Shown here: positions 52,983-61,600 of the stretch, piece after piece | Position numbering within the stretch: the stretch's first letter is position 1 | How the letters are laid out: each line of letters starts with the position of its first letter | Origin: Verrucomicrobiia bacterium | Lineage (GTDB): Bacteria; Verrucomicrobiota; Verrucomicrobiia; Palsa-1439 | Direction of reading: 5' to 3' | Assembly (NCBI GenBank): GCA_035577545.1 | Contig: DATLVI010000044.1 | Span: forward strand, 1-64,000 | DNA length: 64,000 nt | Position numbers and translations under genes: made by a program | Notes under the pieces: generated by a model | Databases searched by the model: none | Seen by the model: only the letters and a program-made list of their open reading frames with translations | Told to the model about the DNA's origin: nothing

Positions 52983-54404
52983 TCAGGGCACGAGCCGCGC
53001 GCGGTAATAGCAGGCGGGGATGTTCGTCGCGGCGCCGATGTCGAGATAATTGGTGATGGTGCCGATAGCCACATTGTTCGTGACGACGAAGATGTCGGTG
53101 AAGCCGTTGGTGCTATAACCGCCACTTCCATCTCCCGCCGTAGCTTGTAATGTGTTGGTCGCGCCCGGCCCCATCATCCACGTGACCAGCATGTCATTTC
53201 CCTGCCGGGCGATGGAAACAATACGAAACGTGGCGGGGTCGAGAATCACGCGGCCAGCGAGGAGTGTTCCGCCGGTGTGAACAAGTTGACTGCAGGCATT
53301 CGTTAGAACAAGGATATCAGCCCATAGGGTGCCGCCGTTGACGATCAACTTTCCGTAACGCACCTCCAGCACGGCATTCGCGGTCGCGTTCGTGACCAGC
53401 ACGGTGCCGCTGTTCAACTGGAGCAGGTTATTGCACACGGTGGCGGGGGACCCGATGACAATGTTGGTTGACTGAAGAGATCCACCGGCCACGACCACGG
53501 TATTGCTTATCTTTTCATCACCAATGCGAAGTACGTCGCTCTGCCAGACGCCGCCGTCAACCACGCGCACGTAATTACTGGCACCGCCAAGTCCCCCGTC
53601 GGCGCAATTTACGTAACCGCCATTGCTGATGACCATGCTACTGCCTTTGGGGCTAGCCAACTCCAAGGAGCTGCCGCTGGACCAAACCGACCCCGGGTCG
53701 GTAACGAGTATACGCTGCGATCCAGGGTTTAAGAAACCTGAGCCGCTGATCACCTGTCCTCCGTCGCGGATGACAAGCTGGTTATCTGAGGAGGAAAACG
53801 AAATGGCGAGATTGCTCCAGACCGAGCCCACGCCTGTGACCAGGACGCTGTTGCCGAAGGAATTATAACCGATGTAGGAATAGCCGCTGGTCACCCAACC
53901 GCCATTGCTGATCACCAGCGTGTTAGCCGGACCATAGCCGCCGATTTCGAGGTCCTGACTGTTCCGCCACAGCGAACCCGGGTCAGATACCAGCACACTG
54001 TTATTGCTGCTGCCAATGTAATTATCGCCGAGGACGGCGTGCGAGTTGAACACCTGGCCCCCATTACTGATTACCAAGCTATTATGATAGCCAAAGTTCC
54101 CGACAGACAACGGACCGTTGTTATTCCATACCGACCCGGAGCCCGTAACCACCGCACTGTTGTCGAAGGCTGATCCATTGCCGACAAAGCCGGACCCGTT
54201 GGACAACACCCCCGCGTTCTGGATTAAAAGCGCATCGGCGAACCTGCCGTTCCCAACATAGTAAGTGCCGACCCAGTTGCTCGTGACGCCGCTGATGAGG
54301 TTCGTTTGGGAATTGCCACTGAATTGCGCTTGGGAAGAACTGGCTCCAATGACCAGACCGACAAACAATCCAATGACCAGATAACCGCGTCGCAATCGAT
54401 GCAT
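52983..54404 (-). CDS. T5SS/PEP-CTERM-associated repeat protein, paralogue
   Basis: The start at 54404 (ATG) is preferred to a TTG at 54434. The 473-residue protein has a signal peptide (LVIGLFVGLVIGASSSQAQ), then an N-terminus that mirrors the 50076-52088 product (TNLISGVTSNWVGTYYVGN versus TNIISGVVSNWTGDYYIGS), about six GSGSVW..N repeats, and the shared C-terminal module (FRIVSIARQGNDMLVTWMMG ... TNYLDIGAATN ... CYYRARLVP). It is a recent-looking paralogue separated from its partner by the 2H gene and repeats B and C. Likely surface or matrix protein. Confidence 0.88.
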   Translation of the reverse strand: MHRLRRGYLVIGLFVGLVIGASSSQAQFSGNSQTNLISGVTSNWVGTYYVGNGRFADALLIQNAGVLSNGSGFVGNGSAFDNSAVVTGSGSVWNNNGPLSVGNFGYHNSLVISNGGQVFNSHAVLGDNYIGSSNNSVLVSDPGSLWRNSQDLEIGGYGPANTLVISNGGWVTSGYSYIGYNSFGNSVLVTGVGSVWSNLAISFSSSDNQLVIRDGGQVISGSGFLNPGSQRILVTDPGSVWSSGSSLELASPKGSSMVISNGGYVNCADGGLGGASNYVRVVDGGVWQSDVLRIGDEKISNTVVVAGGSLQSTNIVIGSPATVCNNLLQLNSGTVLVTNATANAVLEVRYGKLIVNGGTLWADILVLTNACSQLVHTGGTLLAGRVILDPATFRIVSIARQGNDMLVTWMMGPGATNTLQATAGDGSGGYSTNGFTDIFVVTNNVAIGTITNYLDIGAATNIPACYYRARLVP

Positions 54405-54618
54405 GCCTTGCCTTTCAGCCGTCGGTGGCCGCAAATCACTCAGGGGTGGAACCGAGCCTCACGCTCGGTGCGAGACTATCCTTATACTGGCACAGAAGCA
54501 AGGCAGGATAAGCGTTAACTGTGCGCCACAAACGTCTTACTCCACCTGGAATTGTGGGTCTCTACAGCCTGCACCCTTGATGGAGATTCCTTATTTGGTT
54601 CTACTTTGGCGGGAAACT

Positions 54619-54757
54619 GGCTCCCCGCGTTGGACGGTTTGCGAACCTTAAGGTTTGACGTGGTCAGGGCTTGATTGCCGTGCCACAGCGCCGTTCCTTA
54701 ATGCCTTGACGTGACCGCCGAAGGCTGGTATTTCTTGATTAAATCGCTCCGTCTGCG
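54619..54757 (+). repeat. Array repeat copy D
   Basis: GGCTCCCCGCGTTGGACGG, TTTGCGAACCTTAAGGTTTG, then TTGCCGTGCCAC, TTCCTTAATGCC and CGCCGAAGGCTGG, the extended form shared with B and E. The hairpin is AACC-TTAA-GGTT. Confidence 0.7.
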
Positions 54758-54770
54758 AGTACAGAGCGAT

Positions 54771-54800
54771 CCAACTTTCCTCCGACCTCTGAGGAGTTGG
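54771..54800 (+). promoter_or_regulatory. Leader hairpin before PEP-CTERM gene
   Basis: CCAACT-TT-CCTC ... GAGG-AGTTGG forms a 10-bp stem with a 2-nt bulge, ending directly before the ribosome-binding site GGAAAGGAAA and 13 nt before the ATG. It could hide the ribosome-binding region or mark a regulator site. Confidence 0.45.
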
Positions 54801-54813
54801 GAAAGGAAACGCG

Positions 54814-55521
54814 ATGAATATGCCTCTTGTCTGCCGTCTACCTGTGTGCCTGCGAACATTCATAGTGTGCGCTATCTGTTCTTGCACCCTATCTGTCTTT
54901 GGACAAACGGTCACCTGGCAGGACCTTCCATGGCCCGCCAACCAGGACTGGCCCGGACCGCAAGGCGCCCCGGCCACAACCAACGGTAATCAGATCGTTC
55001 TCACGGGGCAGGACGTGCTTTCCGTCCAATCGTTCACGGGGCCGCTGGCGATCTCCTACGATGTGCTCTTGCCCGCCAAGAGCACGACGGATGGGATTTT
55101 TGAATTGTTCTTTGTTCCCACGGGAGAAAACCCCAACCTTCTTCCCAATCCCGACATCGAACTCGATATGTTTGAGAGTCAGAGTGGACAAGACGGCTTG
55201 CAGGTCCAAAAGGATCATAGTGCCAGCATCCTCTGGGGCCCGGTTTCGTATGCCATCAAAACGCAAACGACGTATCATGTCTCTGTTGGCGTTGCGGGAA
55301 ACGGTCAGGTGAGTTGGTCAATTAACGGCCTGGACGTCGGGCTTTCCAACTCGGTCGTGATGCCCTATAGCAGCTACCAATTACGCCTCAGCAGTTGGCA
55401 ACCGACGCAAGTTTGGCAAGTTAACAACTTCACGGCCGTTCCCGAACCAACGACTCTGACACTTGTGGCGGGGGGGCTGATCAGCCTGTTGTTTGGCATC
55501 GGCCGTCGTAAGTCCGGTTGA
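54814..55521 (+). CDS. PEP-CTERM exoprotein with beta-sandwich body
   Basis: This 235-residue protein has GGAAAGGAAA upstream and a signal peptide (TFIVCAICSCTLSVFGQ). The body (VTWQDLPWPANQDWPGPQ, FTGPLAISYDVLLPAKSTTD, QVSWSINGLDVGLSN) looks like a concanavalin/laminin-like sandwich. The C-terminal tag is VPEPTTLTLVAGGLISLLFG followed by RRKSG, a complete PEP-CTERM signal. It stands between repeats D and E and is the only plus-strand gene in the array. Confidence 0.88.
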   Translation: MNMPLVCRLPVCLRTFIVCAICSCTLSVFGQTVTWQDLPWPANQDWPGPQGAPATTNGNQIVLTGQDVLSVQSFTGPLAISYDVLLPAKSTTDGIFELFFVPTGENPNLLPNPDIELDMFESQSGQDGLQVQKDHSASILWGPVSYAIKTQTTYHVSVGVAGNGQVSWSINGLDVGLSNSVVMPYSSYQLRLSSWQPTQVWQVNNFTAVPEPTTLTLVAGGLISLLFGIGRRKSG

Positions 55522-55560
55522 AGTCGGCTTCTGAAAACAACAAGTAATGTTACGCTTTAC

Positions 55561-55665
55561 GTCCCCGCTTTGGACGATTTGCGAACCCTACAGTTTGAAC
55601 TTCCGAGGGTTGCCGTGCCTGGTTTAGGGCTTCGTTCGCCTAACGATTGAAGTGTCGGCTACGGT
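55561..55665 (+). repeat. Array repeat copy E
   Basis: GTCCCCGCTTTGGACGA, TTTGCGAACCCTACAGTTTG, then TTGCCGTGCCTGG and GCTTCGTTCGCCTAACGA. It overlaps the 3' end of the lectin gene: the TAG stop (complement of 55640-55642) lies inside the repeat. Confidence 0.7.
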
Positions 55666-56275
55666 TCACCCAGTTTCGAGACGTCGCCAATTTCCCCCAA
55701 ATTACGACGCTTCCAAGTAGCGCCAAGAGATACGTGCTCGGCTCGGGGACCACCTCCGCAACGCCGTAAAGCGGTATGGCAGGATTGAATTGGTAACCAG
55801 CCGTAGTTTGATTCGGTACGTTGTTCCATTGCCCAGAATTAGCATTTCCACCGGGAATGATGTAAGCATATTGATTAGCTGGATTACCTGTGAAACCAGG
55901 TTGCAATGGGGCCCAGTTTCTGTAGTTCGAAGAACTGCCATCTATCCATGAGTAATCGCTCGGATTGGTACCGTCCAAACCTGCGGCATTAAGCCCGATC
56001 CATAGATTGCGCTGGACGCCACCAAAATTCGTAAACGTTTGGCTAATCCAGGCGTTTTCAGCGGCATCATTAACGGTCGTCAAATTCCCGCCCAGAGTTA
56101 GCGCCTGGGATTGGGCATCAGTCCAATCGCTATTCGCCAGCAGATAATAGGTGTGTCCCGTAGCTGGATCCACCATTGGACCGGAGATCGGGGTTGCCAT
56201 CAGCTTCGTCGCTGCACAGATCGCCATCAGAACTACCAGAACCGCCGATAACCGAGTTGTGTTGCTCGCTTTCAT
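55640..56275 (-). CDS. C-type lectin-like PEP-CTERM protein
   Basis: This 211-residue protein has GGAGG upstream and a signal peptide (LSAVLVVLMAICAATKLMA). A C-type lectin fold follows: TYYLLANSDWTDAQSQALTL, LTTVNDAAENAWISQTF, LWIGLNAAGLDGTNPSDYSW and WNNVPNQ near the calcium/sugar site. The PEP-CTERM tag is VPEPSTYLLALLGSVVIWG, with a longer than usual tail (TSRNWVNRSRHFNR). The last residues and the stop codon come from repeat E, so the insertion probably reshaped the tail. Sugar-binding surface or matrix protein (inference). Confidence 0.9.
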   Translation of the reverse strand: MKASNTTRLSAVLVVLMAICAATKLMATPISGPMVDPATGHTYYLLANSDWTDAQSQALTLGGNLTTVNDAAENAWISQTFTNFGGVQRNLWIGLNAAGLDGTNPSDYSWIDGSSSNYRNWAPLQPGFTGNPANQYAYIIPGGNANSGQWNNVPNQTTAGYQFNPAIPLYGVAEVVPEPSTYLLALLGSVVIWGKLATSRNWVNRSRHFNR

Positions 56276-57083
56276 GATACGTCCTCCATAACTTAGGTTG
56301 GTTGGGTTTATCTTTACCTCCCCCGAATGAAAGCGTGGCGCTTTGCAGACAGGCTTAAGAGGTAACTCGTTGCTCTACTTATAGCCGCATTTACTACCTG
56401 GAGTAAACCCTAATTCCGCAGGCAATCGACGCATAGGTTGACGTGTCCTACTCTGACAATCGTCTTGTTCAGGTTTGGGCCACCGAACGCACGACCGCAC
56501 ACATCGCACACGACCCACACCTCAGTTTCACCGAAAGGAAGATGGACGGATTATCGAATAGAACAACGATCGCCGCGTGGGGGCACGCGGCCTACAACGA
56601 CCAGCAAGGTTTCCCACTTGCTTCTCATTCCCAGGTGAGTTGGCGTTTTGATATCGATAATTGATAATTGTTCTGGACATTGTCCATCCGAGTGGGTATG
56701 GTCGGGGAAATGCAGAATAGGGGAATCAGGATCGATCCGCCGTCGCCAAGGCTTCCTCCGTCGCACTTCGTGCTATGGCGGACAAGTCGGCGCGACTCGC
56801 TGCTGTGCGCAGCTCGAGGCCCATATGCGTTTCTGCGAAACGAACCCAAATTTATTTTGCACAAACGAGCGCGTATGACACTTGTGATAAGTGACTTATG
56901 CGTTTTGAAGCGACGAGAAGAATTGGGTTCGTTTTGGGAAAACGAACCCAATTTGAGGGCCTAAATGAGTGCATTTGCCGGAAACAGACCCAAAATCGGA
57001 GGCAAAACGGAGCGGAAAACCTGCGGTCGGGGCCAAGTGCCGGTCGGCAGACCGGCCCACAACAACAGGCTTTTGTGAGGAAA
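56276..57083. other. 808-bp intergenic region with repeats
   Basis: A perfect inverted repeat AAAGCG-TGG-CGCTTT (56330-56344) lies upstream of the lectin gene and may be an operator. A GCTATGGCGGACAAGTCGG segment occurs near 56.77 kb, resembling the complement of 2.64 kb. The 129-bp element copy 3 follows. Open frames at 56438-56664 have no supporting features and I see no gene. Confidence 0.6.
56825..56953 (-). repeat. 129-bp structured intergenic element, copy 3 (inverted)
   Basis: Palindrome at 56921-56953 with 15-bp perfect arms AATTGGGTTCGTTTT, 69-bp spacer with CATAAG at spacer positions 21-26 (read on the minus strand), 27-bp tail 56825-56851 with the CGTTTC-GCA-GAAACG hairpin. Arm base 3 is changed together with its partner, keeping the pair. 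It lies 131 bp beyond the 3' end of tRNA-Asn, in the same orientation as the tRNA. Confidence 0.85.
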
Positions 57084-57158
57084 TTGGCTCCGCAGGTAGG
57101 ACTCGAACCTACAACCCGCGCATTAACAGTGCGCTGCTCCACCATTGAGCTACTGCGG
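57084..57158 (-). tRNA. tRNA-Asn (anticodon GTT)
   Basis: Minus strand: acceptor TCCGCAG pairs with CTGCGGA, discriminator G, encoded CCA at 57084-57086, anticodon loop CTGTTAA giving GTT, and the T-arm motif GGTTCGAGTCC. The cloverleaf is complete. It begins 20 nt after the stop codon of the HAD gene on the same strand, so it may be co-transcribed with it. Confidence 0.97.
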
Positions 57159-57178
57159 AACGGAAAGTGGTGGCCTTG

Positions 57179-57790
57179 TTATATAGGCGACACACCGAGT
57201 TTCGTCAACTCTGCGCGTGCCTGGTCTGGATTTTGATAATGGATGCCCTGCATCCCGGCGTGACGGGCGGCCTCGGCGTTGGCGGCGATGTCGTCGAGAA
57301 AAACGGTGCGGGCGGCGGTCAGGCCGGACGTGCGGAGCGCGTGCTGGAAGATCGCGGGATCGGGTTTCAGCAGGCCGACTTCGTGCGAGAGGACATGCGC
57401 GTCGAAGTCCTGCAGAAACGGGTAGTGCTCGAAGACGTAGTCCATGTGGATGGCGTTGGTGTTGGAGAGGAGCAGGCGCGGCAGGCGGTTCTTGAGCGAT
57501 TCGGCCAGCGCGATCATCGGGTCGATCGGCGTGAAGATGTCGGACCAGAGCAATGCGAATTCCTGGTACGTGCCGTCGAAGGCCAGATCCTTGGCGACGG
57601 TGTGGAAGAACCGCAGCTTCGTCACCTTGCCCAACGCCAATTCGGTCACGTACGGCGTGGTGCGCGCGTAGTCGCTAATCTGTTGCGGCGTCCTGCCCGT
57701 GCGCGCGGCGAGGCGTTCCACGGCGCGCCTCTCGTCAAACGCCAGCAACACGTTGCCCAAATCAAAAATGACCGCGTCGATCCCGTTCAT
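57179..57790 (-). CDS. HAD-superfamily phosphatase (YihX-like)
   Basis: This 203-residue cytoplasmic protein has HAD motif I AVIFDLGNVLLAFD (nucleophile Asp, with Gly two residues on as in YihX-like members), motif II LLLSNTN, motif III Lys in LLKPDPAIF and motif IV VFLDDIAANAEAA. It starts in an ATGA overlap with the class II aldolase gene upstream, so the two are translationally coupled and likely share a pathway. With MtnA 4 kb away, the substrate may be a 5-deoxy- or methylthio-pentose phosphate (inference). Confidence 0.9.
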   Translation of the reverse strand: MNGIDAVIFDLGNVLLAFDERRAVERLAARTGRTPQQISDYARTTPYVTELALGKVTKLRFFHTVAKDLAFDGTYQEFALLWSDIFTPIDPMIALAESLKNRLPRLLLSNTNAIHMDYVFEHYPFLQDFDAHVLSHEVGLLKPDPAIFQHALRTSGLTAARTVFLDDIAANAEAARHAGMQGIHYQNPDQARAELTKLGVSPI

Positions 57791-58350
57791 AACCGTTGCA
57801 AGACTTCCTCCGCAGTGTGCCCCGCCTCTTCCATCGTCCCGCCGAGCGAGACGAACCCGTGTTTGCGCATGATGACAAACTTGTGGCCGTCGAGCACCTG
57901 CAAAATTTCGGCGACCAATTCGGCGGTGCCGTACGGCTGTTCGCGAGCTGTGACGGGCAGGCCCAATCTCTCCGCCATCGCGAGGAGTTTCTCGTTGTGA
58001 CCATGGAACACCGCGTCCACCTCGGGCCGGGCCGCGTAAATGCCCGCGTGCATCAGGCTTTCGCTGGAAGGTTCGTACAGACCCGCCACCGTCAACTGCC
58101 GCGCGGCGCGGTCGGCTTCGAGCACCTCGACAAATTCCTGGCGCGTGATCCCGCCGAGATCGCCGGCGGTGCGATTGATGATGAAACCGTTGACAGTGCG
58201 AAAGCTCAGGTTGCCGACCGTGTCACCGACCAGGCCCAGCGCAGCCCAGCGGCGGCACCACTTGAGCAACTCACCCAACCGCTCGTCGCCCGAGACCGCG
58301 CGCCGCGCGAAGACCGTGCGAAACTTTGTTCCCGTGTAAACCTCGCCCAT
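57787..58350 (-). CDS. Class II aldolase/adducin-family protein (MtnB- or Ald2-like)
   Basis: This 187-residue protein has zinc-site histidines in AVFHGHNEKLL and later MRKHGFVSLGG, with the catalytic-region motif EPSSESLMHAGIYAARPEVD. The family includes methylthioribulose-1-phosphate dehydratase (MtnB), fuculose-phosphate aldolase and the 5-deoxyribulose-1-phosphate aldolase of the DHAP shunt. Coupling to a HAD phosphatase and closeness to mtnA favour salvage of 5'-methylthioadenosine or 5'-deoxyadenosine. Dehydratase versus aldolase cannot be told from sequence by eye. Confidence 0.88.
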   Translation of the reverse strand: MGEVYTGTKFRTVFARRAVSGDERLGELLKWCRRWAALGLVGDTVGNLSFRTVNGFIINRTAGDLGGITRQEFVEVLEADRAARQLTVAGLYEPSSESLMHAGIYAARPEVDAVFHGHNEKLLAMAERLGLPVTAREQPYGTAELVAEILQVLDGHKFVIMRKHGFVSLGGTMEEAGHTAEEVLQRL

Positions 58351-58603
58351 AGCCCGGCCAGTGTCCTAATTTCAGCGCGTGAACGCAACTCACCTGTGAC
58401 GCCCTATCCATGCGGCGGCGTCCTGAAACGCCCAAGCTCCGTCATATGGCTTGAATTCGTGACAGAGGAAGGGTATGCTTTTTCGAAGGAAGCGGATCTC
58501 CAGCCACGTTCGCGGAGAGCAGTCTCAAGGGATTCGTCCCGTGATTCCATAAAGCGGCGAGTGGCCCGATGTTCGGGAGTCTTTTGGTTGTTGAGGTAAA
58601 TAC

Positions 58604-61600
58604 GTGCGTCACATCATGAATCGCTGCCGCTCAAGTGTCCGTCCGCTGTTTGTCGTTGGCCTGTTTTTTTTAGCTATTGTTGGTAAACCGTTTTCCGCCA
58701 GCGCTGTTCCGTCCTCCCGTCCCGGTTGGGGTTCGATCCCTTACAGTGGCGGGGTGACATTTCGCGTTTGGGCACCGCACGCGTCCAGCGTGACTGTCCC
58801 CGGCCAATTCAATAGTTTCTCCACGACGGCCACGCCACTGTTCTCCGAAGGAACAAGTGGCGTCTGGTCGGTTGATGTCCCGGGCGCCACCGCCGGTCAG
58901 CAGTACAAGTATTTCCTCAACGGCAGCACCTACAAGCAGGACCCCCGCTGTCGCCAGGAGATTTCCCAGTCGGGCAACTCGATTATCTATAATACAACCA
59001 ATTTCAACTGGACGGGTGACACCTTCTCCACCCCGGCCCTCAGTGACACGGTCGTGTATGAAATGCATATCGGATCGTTTTACGATCCGAGTTCGCCCGG
59101 CAGTCCGGGCACATTTATCAATGCCACCAACAAGCTCGCCTTCTTGAAGCAGCTCGGTGTTAGCGCCGTGGAAGTCATGCCCATCAACGAATTCCCCGGA
59201 AATTTCAATTGGGGGTACAACCCCGATGATCTTTTCGGCGTGGAAAGCAGCTACGGCGGCCCGGATGCGTTCAAGAACTTCGTGAAGACCGCCCATCAAC
59301 TTGGTATCGCCGTGCTCGTGGACGTGGTCCACAACCACTACGGCGATAACGGCGGGTCCAGCGGGGATTTGGCATATGGCTTGTGGGACTTCGATGGCTA
59401 CGACGGCGGACTGAATGGTGGCGGGATCTATTTCAACCAGACAAATGGCTGGTGCTGCACGCCCTGGGGTCCCCGTCCCAATGCCAGCAGCACCCAGGTC
59501 CGCAATTTCATCCGCGACAGTATCGCGATGTGGCTCAGTGAATGCCATGTTGACGGCTTTCGCTGGGATGCACCGTACGACTTCATGAACGCCTCGGACG
59601 CGGGCACCAATATTTTCATCGCCGACGTGCAAAGTCTTCTCCAGCAAATCAGCAGCCTGATTCATACGGGTTACGTGGGCAAAATCAATATCGGTGAGAA
59701 CTCCGGCTACCTGAGCGGTACGGCCGGGTTCGACAGCACCTGGTACTCGAGCCCGTTCCAGAACAATCTGGTTTCGCAGCTGACGGTGACCAACGATTCC
59801 GCGCGCAACATGAGCGCCATCGACAGTGCGGTCAATATCAATCACAACGGTCAGGGCGCATCCGGGTGGGGGAACGTCGTATTCACCGACACGCACGATT
59901 CGGCGGGCGACCTAAATGGCGGCCAGCGGATGCCGGTCCTAATCGCGAGCGCCGCTCCCACCGGCTGGTACGCGCGCAAATTGTCCACGCTCGGCGCGGC
60001 GGTCACCCTCACCACGGCGGGTATCCCGATGATTTTGCAGGGCGCGGAGTTGCTCACGACCGCCCAGTTCGGCGCCAGTAATCCGCTCGACTGGTCGCGA
60101 ACCAATACCTACAGCGGTATCGTCTCGCTCTATCAGGACCTGATTCACTTGCGCCGCAATCTCGACGGACGCTCTTCTGGGCTTAAGGGCTTGAATACAA
60201 GCACGATTCAGCGGGACAACAGCAATCGTCTGATCGCCTACCGTCGATGGAACACGGGCAACGTGGGAGACGATGTCATCGTCATCTGCAATTTCGCGAA
60301 CACCAACTGGCCCGCGTACAATATCAGCGGCTTCCCCCATACCGGCATTTGGTACACGCAACTCAATAGTGACTTTACCAAGTACGGTTCCGACTATGGC
60401 AACTATGGGAGCCTCTCCACCACGGTGGCCGTCAACACCGCCACGATCTCCATCGCTCCCTACAGTGTCCTGATTATGTCGCAGAATATCCCCGGCGCAC
60501 CCCCAACGCCGCAGGGCCTCACCACCACCACCGGCGGCACCAATCAGATCAACCTCGCCTGGTCCGCTTCCGGCGGTGCGACGGGATATATCGTCAAGCG
60601 GGGTGGTTCCCAGATCGCCACGACTGCCGCGACCACCTATTCCGATACCGGTTTGTCATCGGGCGTGAACTACTGTTACACGGTCGCTGCGACCAACAAC
60701 CTCGGAGGAACTTCGGCGGATTCCGCATCCGCTTGCGCGATAACGTTGCCCGCGACCAGCGCCACCAATCTGCTGGCGTACTGGACATTCGACGAGGGGA
60801 CCGGCTCGACGGCCTTCGATTCCTCCGGAAACACCAATACCGGCACCGTGGTTCTCGGCAGCGGCGCGTGGACCGGCGGGATGATCAACGGCGCCCTGTC
60901 TTTCGACGGCTTTTCGACTCAGGTGACGGTTTCCAATGCCGCATCGCTCAACCCCGTGAATGGCATCACCCTCGCCGCGTGGATCAACTCGCCCGACTGG
61001 TTCAATTCACCCCGCTTCATCGAGAAAGGCGCGTCCTTCAACCAGTACGGCCTCTGCATTACCAATACCGGCCAACTCCAATTCTTCCTCAGCGGCGTCG
61101 CCAATGGCTCCGTCGTCGCCACTCCGCCGTCGAACGGCGCCTGGCACCACATCGCGGGCACGTACGACGGCTCGCTCATCAGCCTGTATATCGACGGGCA
61201 ACTGGTCGCGCAACAGCCCGCCGGCGGTCCGCTCGCGGTCACTACTGACAGCCTCGCTATCGGCAATCGCCCCGGCGGCGGTGTGGTGTACAAGACCGAC
61301 GCCATTCTCGATGATGTGCGAATCTACGGCAGCGCCCTGTCCGCCAATCAGATCGCCCAGGTCTACGGCGCGGACAGTGTCGGCGACGGAATCGCGAATT
61401 GGTGGCGTCTGCAGTATTTCGGGAGCAGTTCCACGACCGGTGCCACCACCTGTGCGTCCTGTGACTTCGATAATACGGGCCAGAATAACCTGTTCAAGTA
61501 CGTGGCCGGGCTGAACCCGACGGATCCCACGTCGGTATTCTTCCTGCAGATTGCCAGTGACACCAACCAAACCTCTCAGCAAAACCTGCTCTTCGACCCG

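Larger units (their letters stand above)
54405..54813. other. 409-bp divergent intergenic region
   Basis: Contains TAAGCGTTAA (54509-54518, an AANCGNT core), repeat copy D and the leader hairpin of the next gene. No coding sequence is evident. Confidence 0.5.

Noticed and set aside
49990-55665. Chromosomal integron cassette array with attC sites
   Set aside because: GTTAGGC and GTTAAGC occur in the repeats (minus strand of E and B), but no copy has a properly spaced RYYYAAC partner with complementary L boxes, genes face both ways, and no integrase is present.
56438-56664. Two overlapping small ORFs upstream of the tRNA
   Set aside because: No ribosome-binding site, no recognisable domain, and they overlap each other in different frames.
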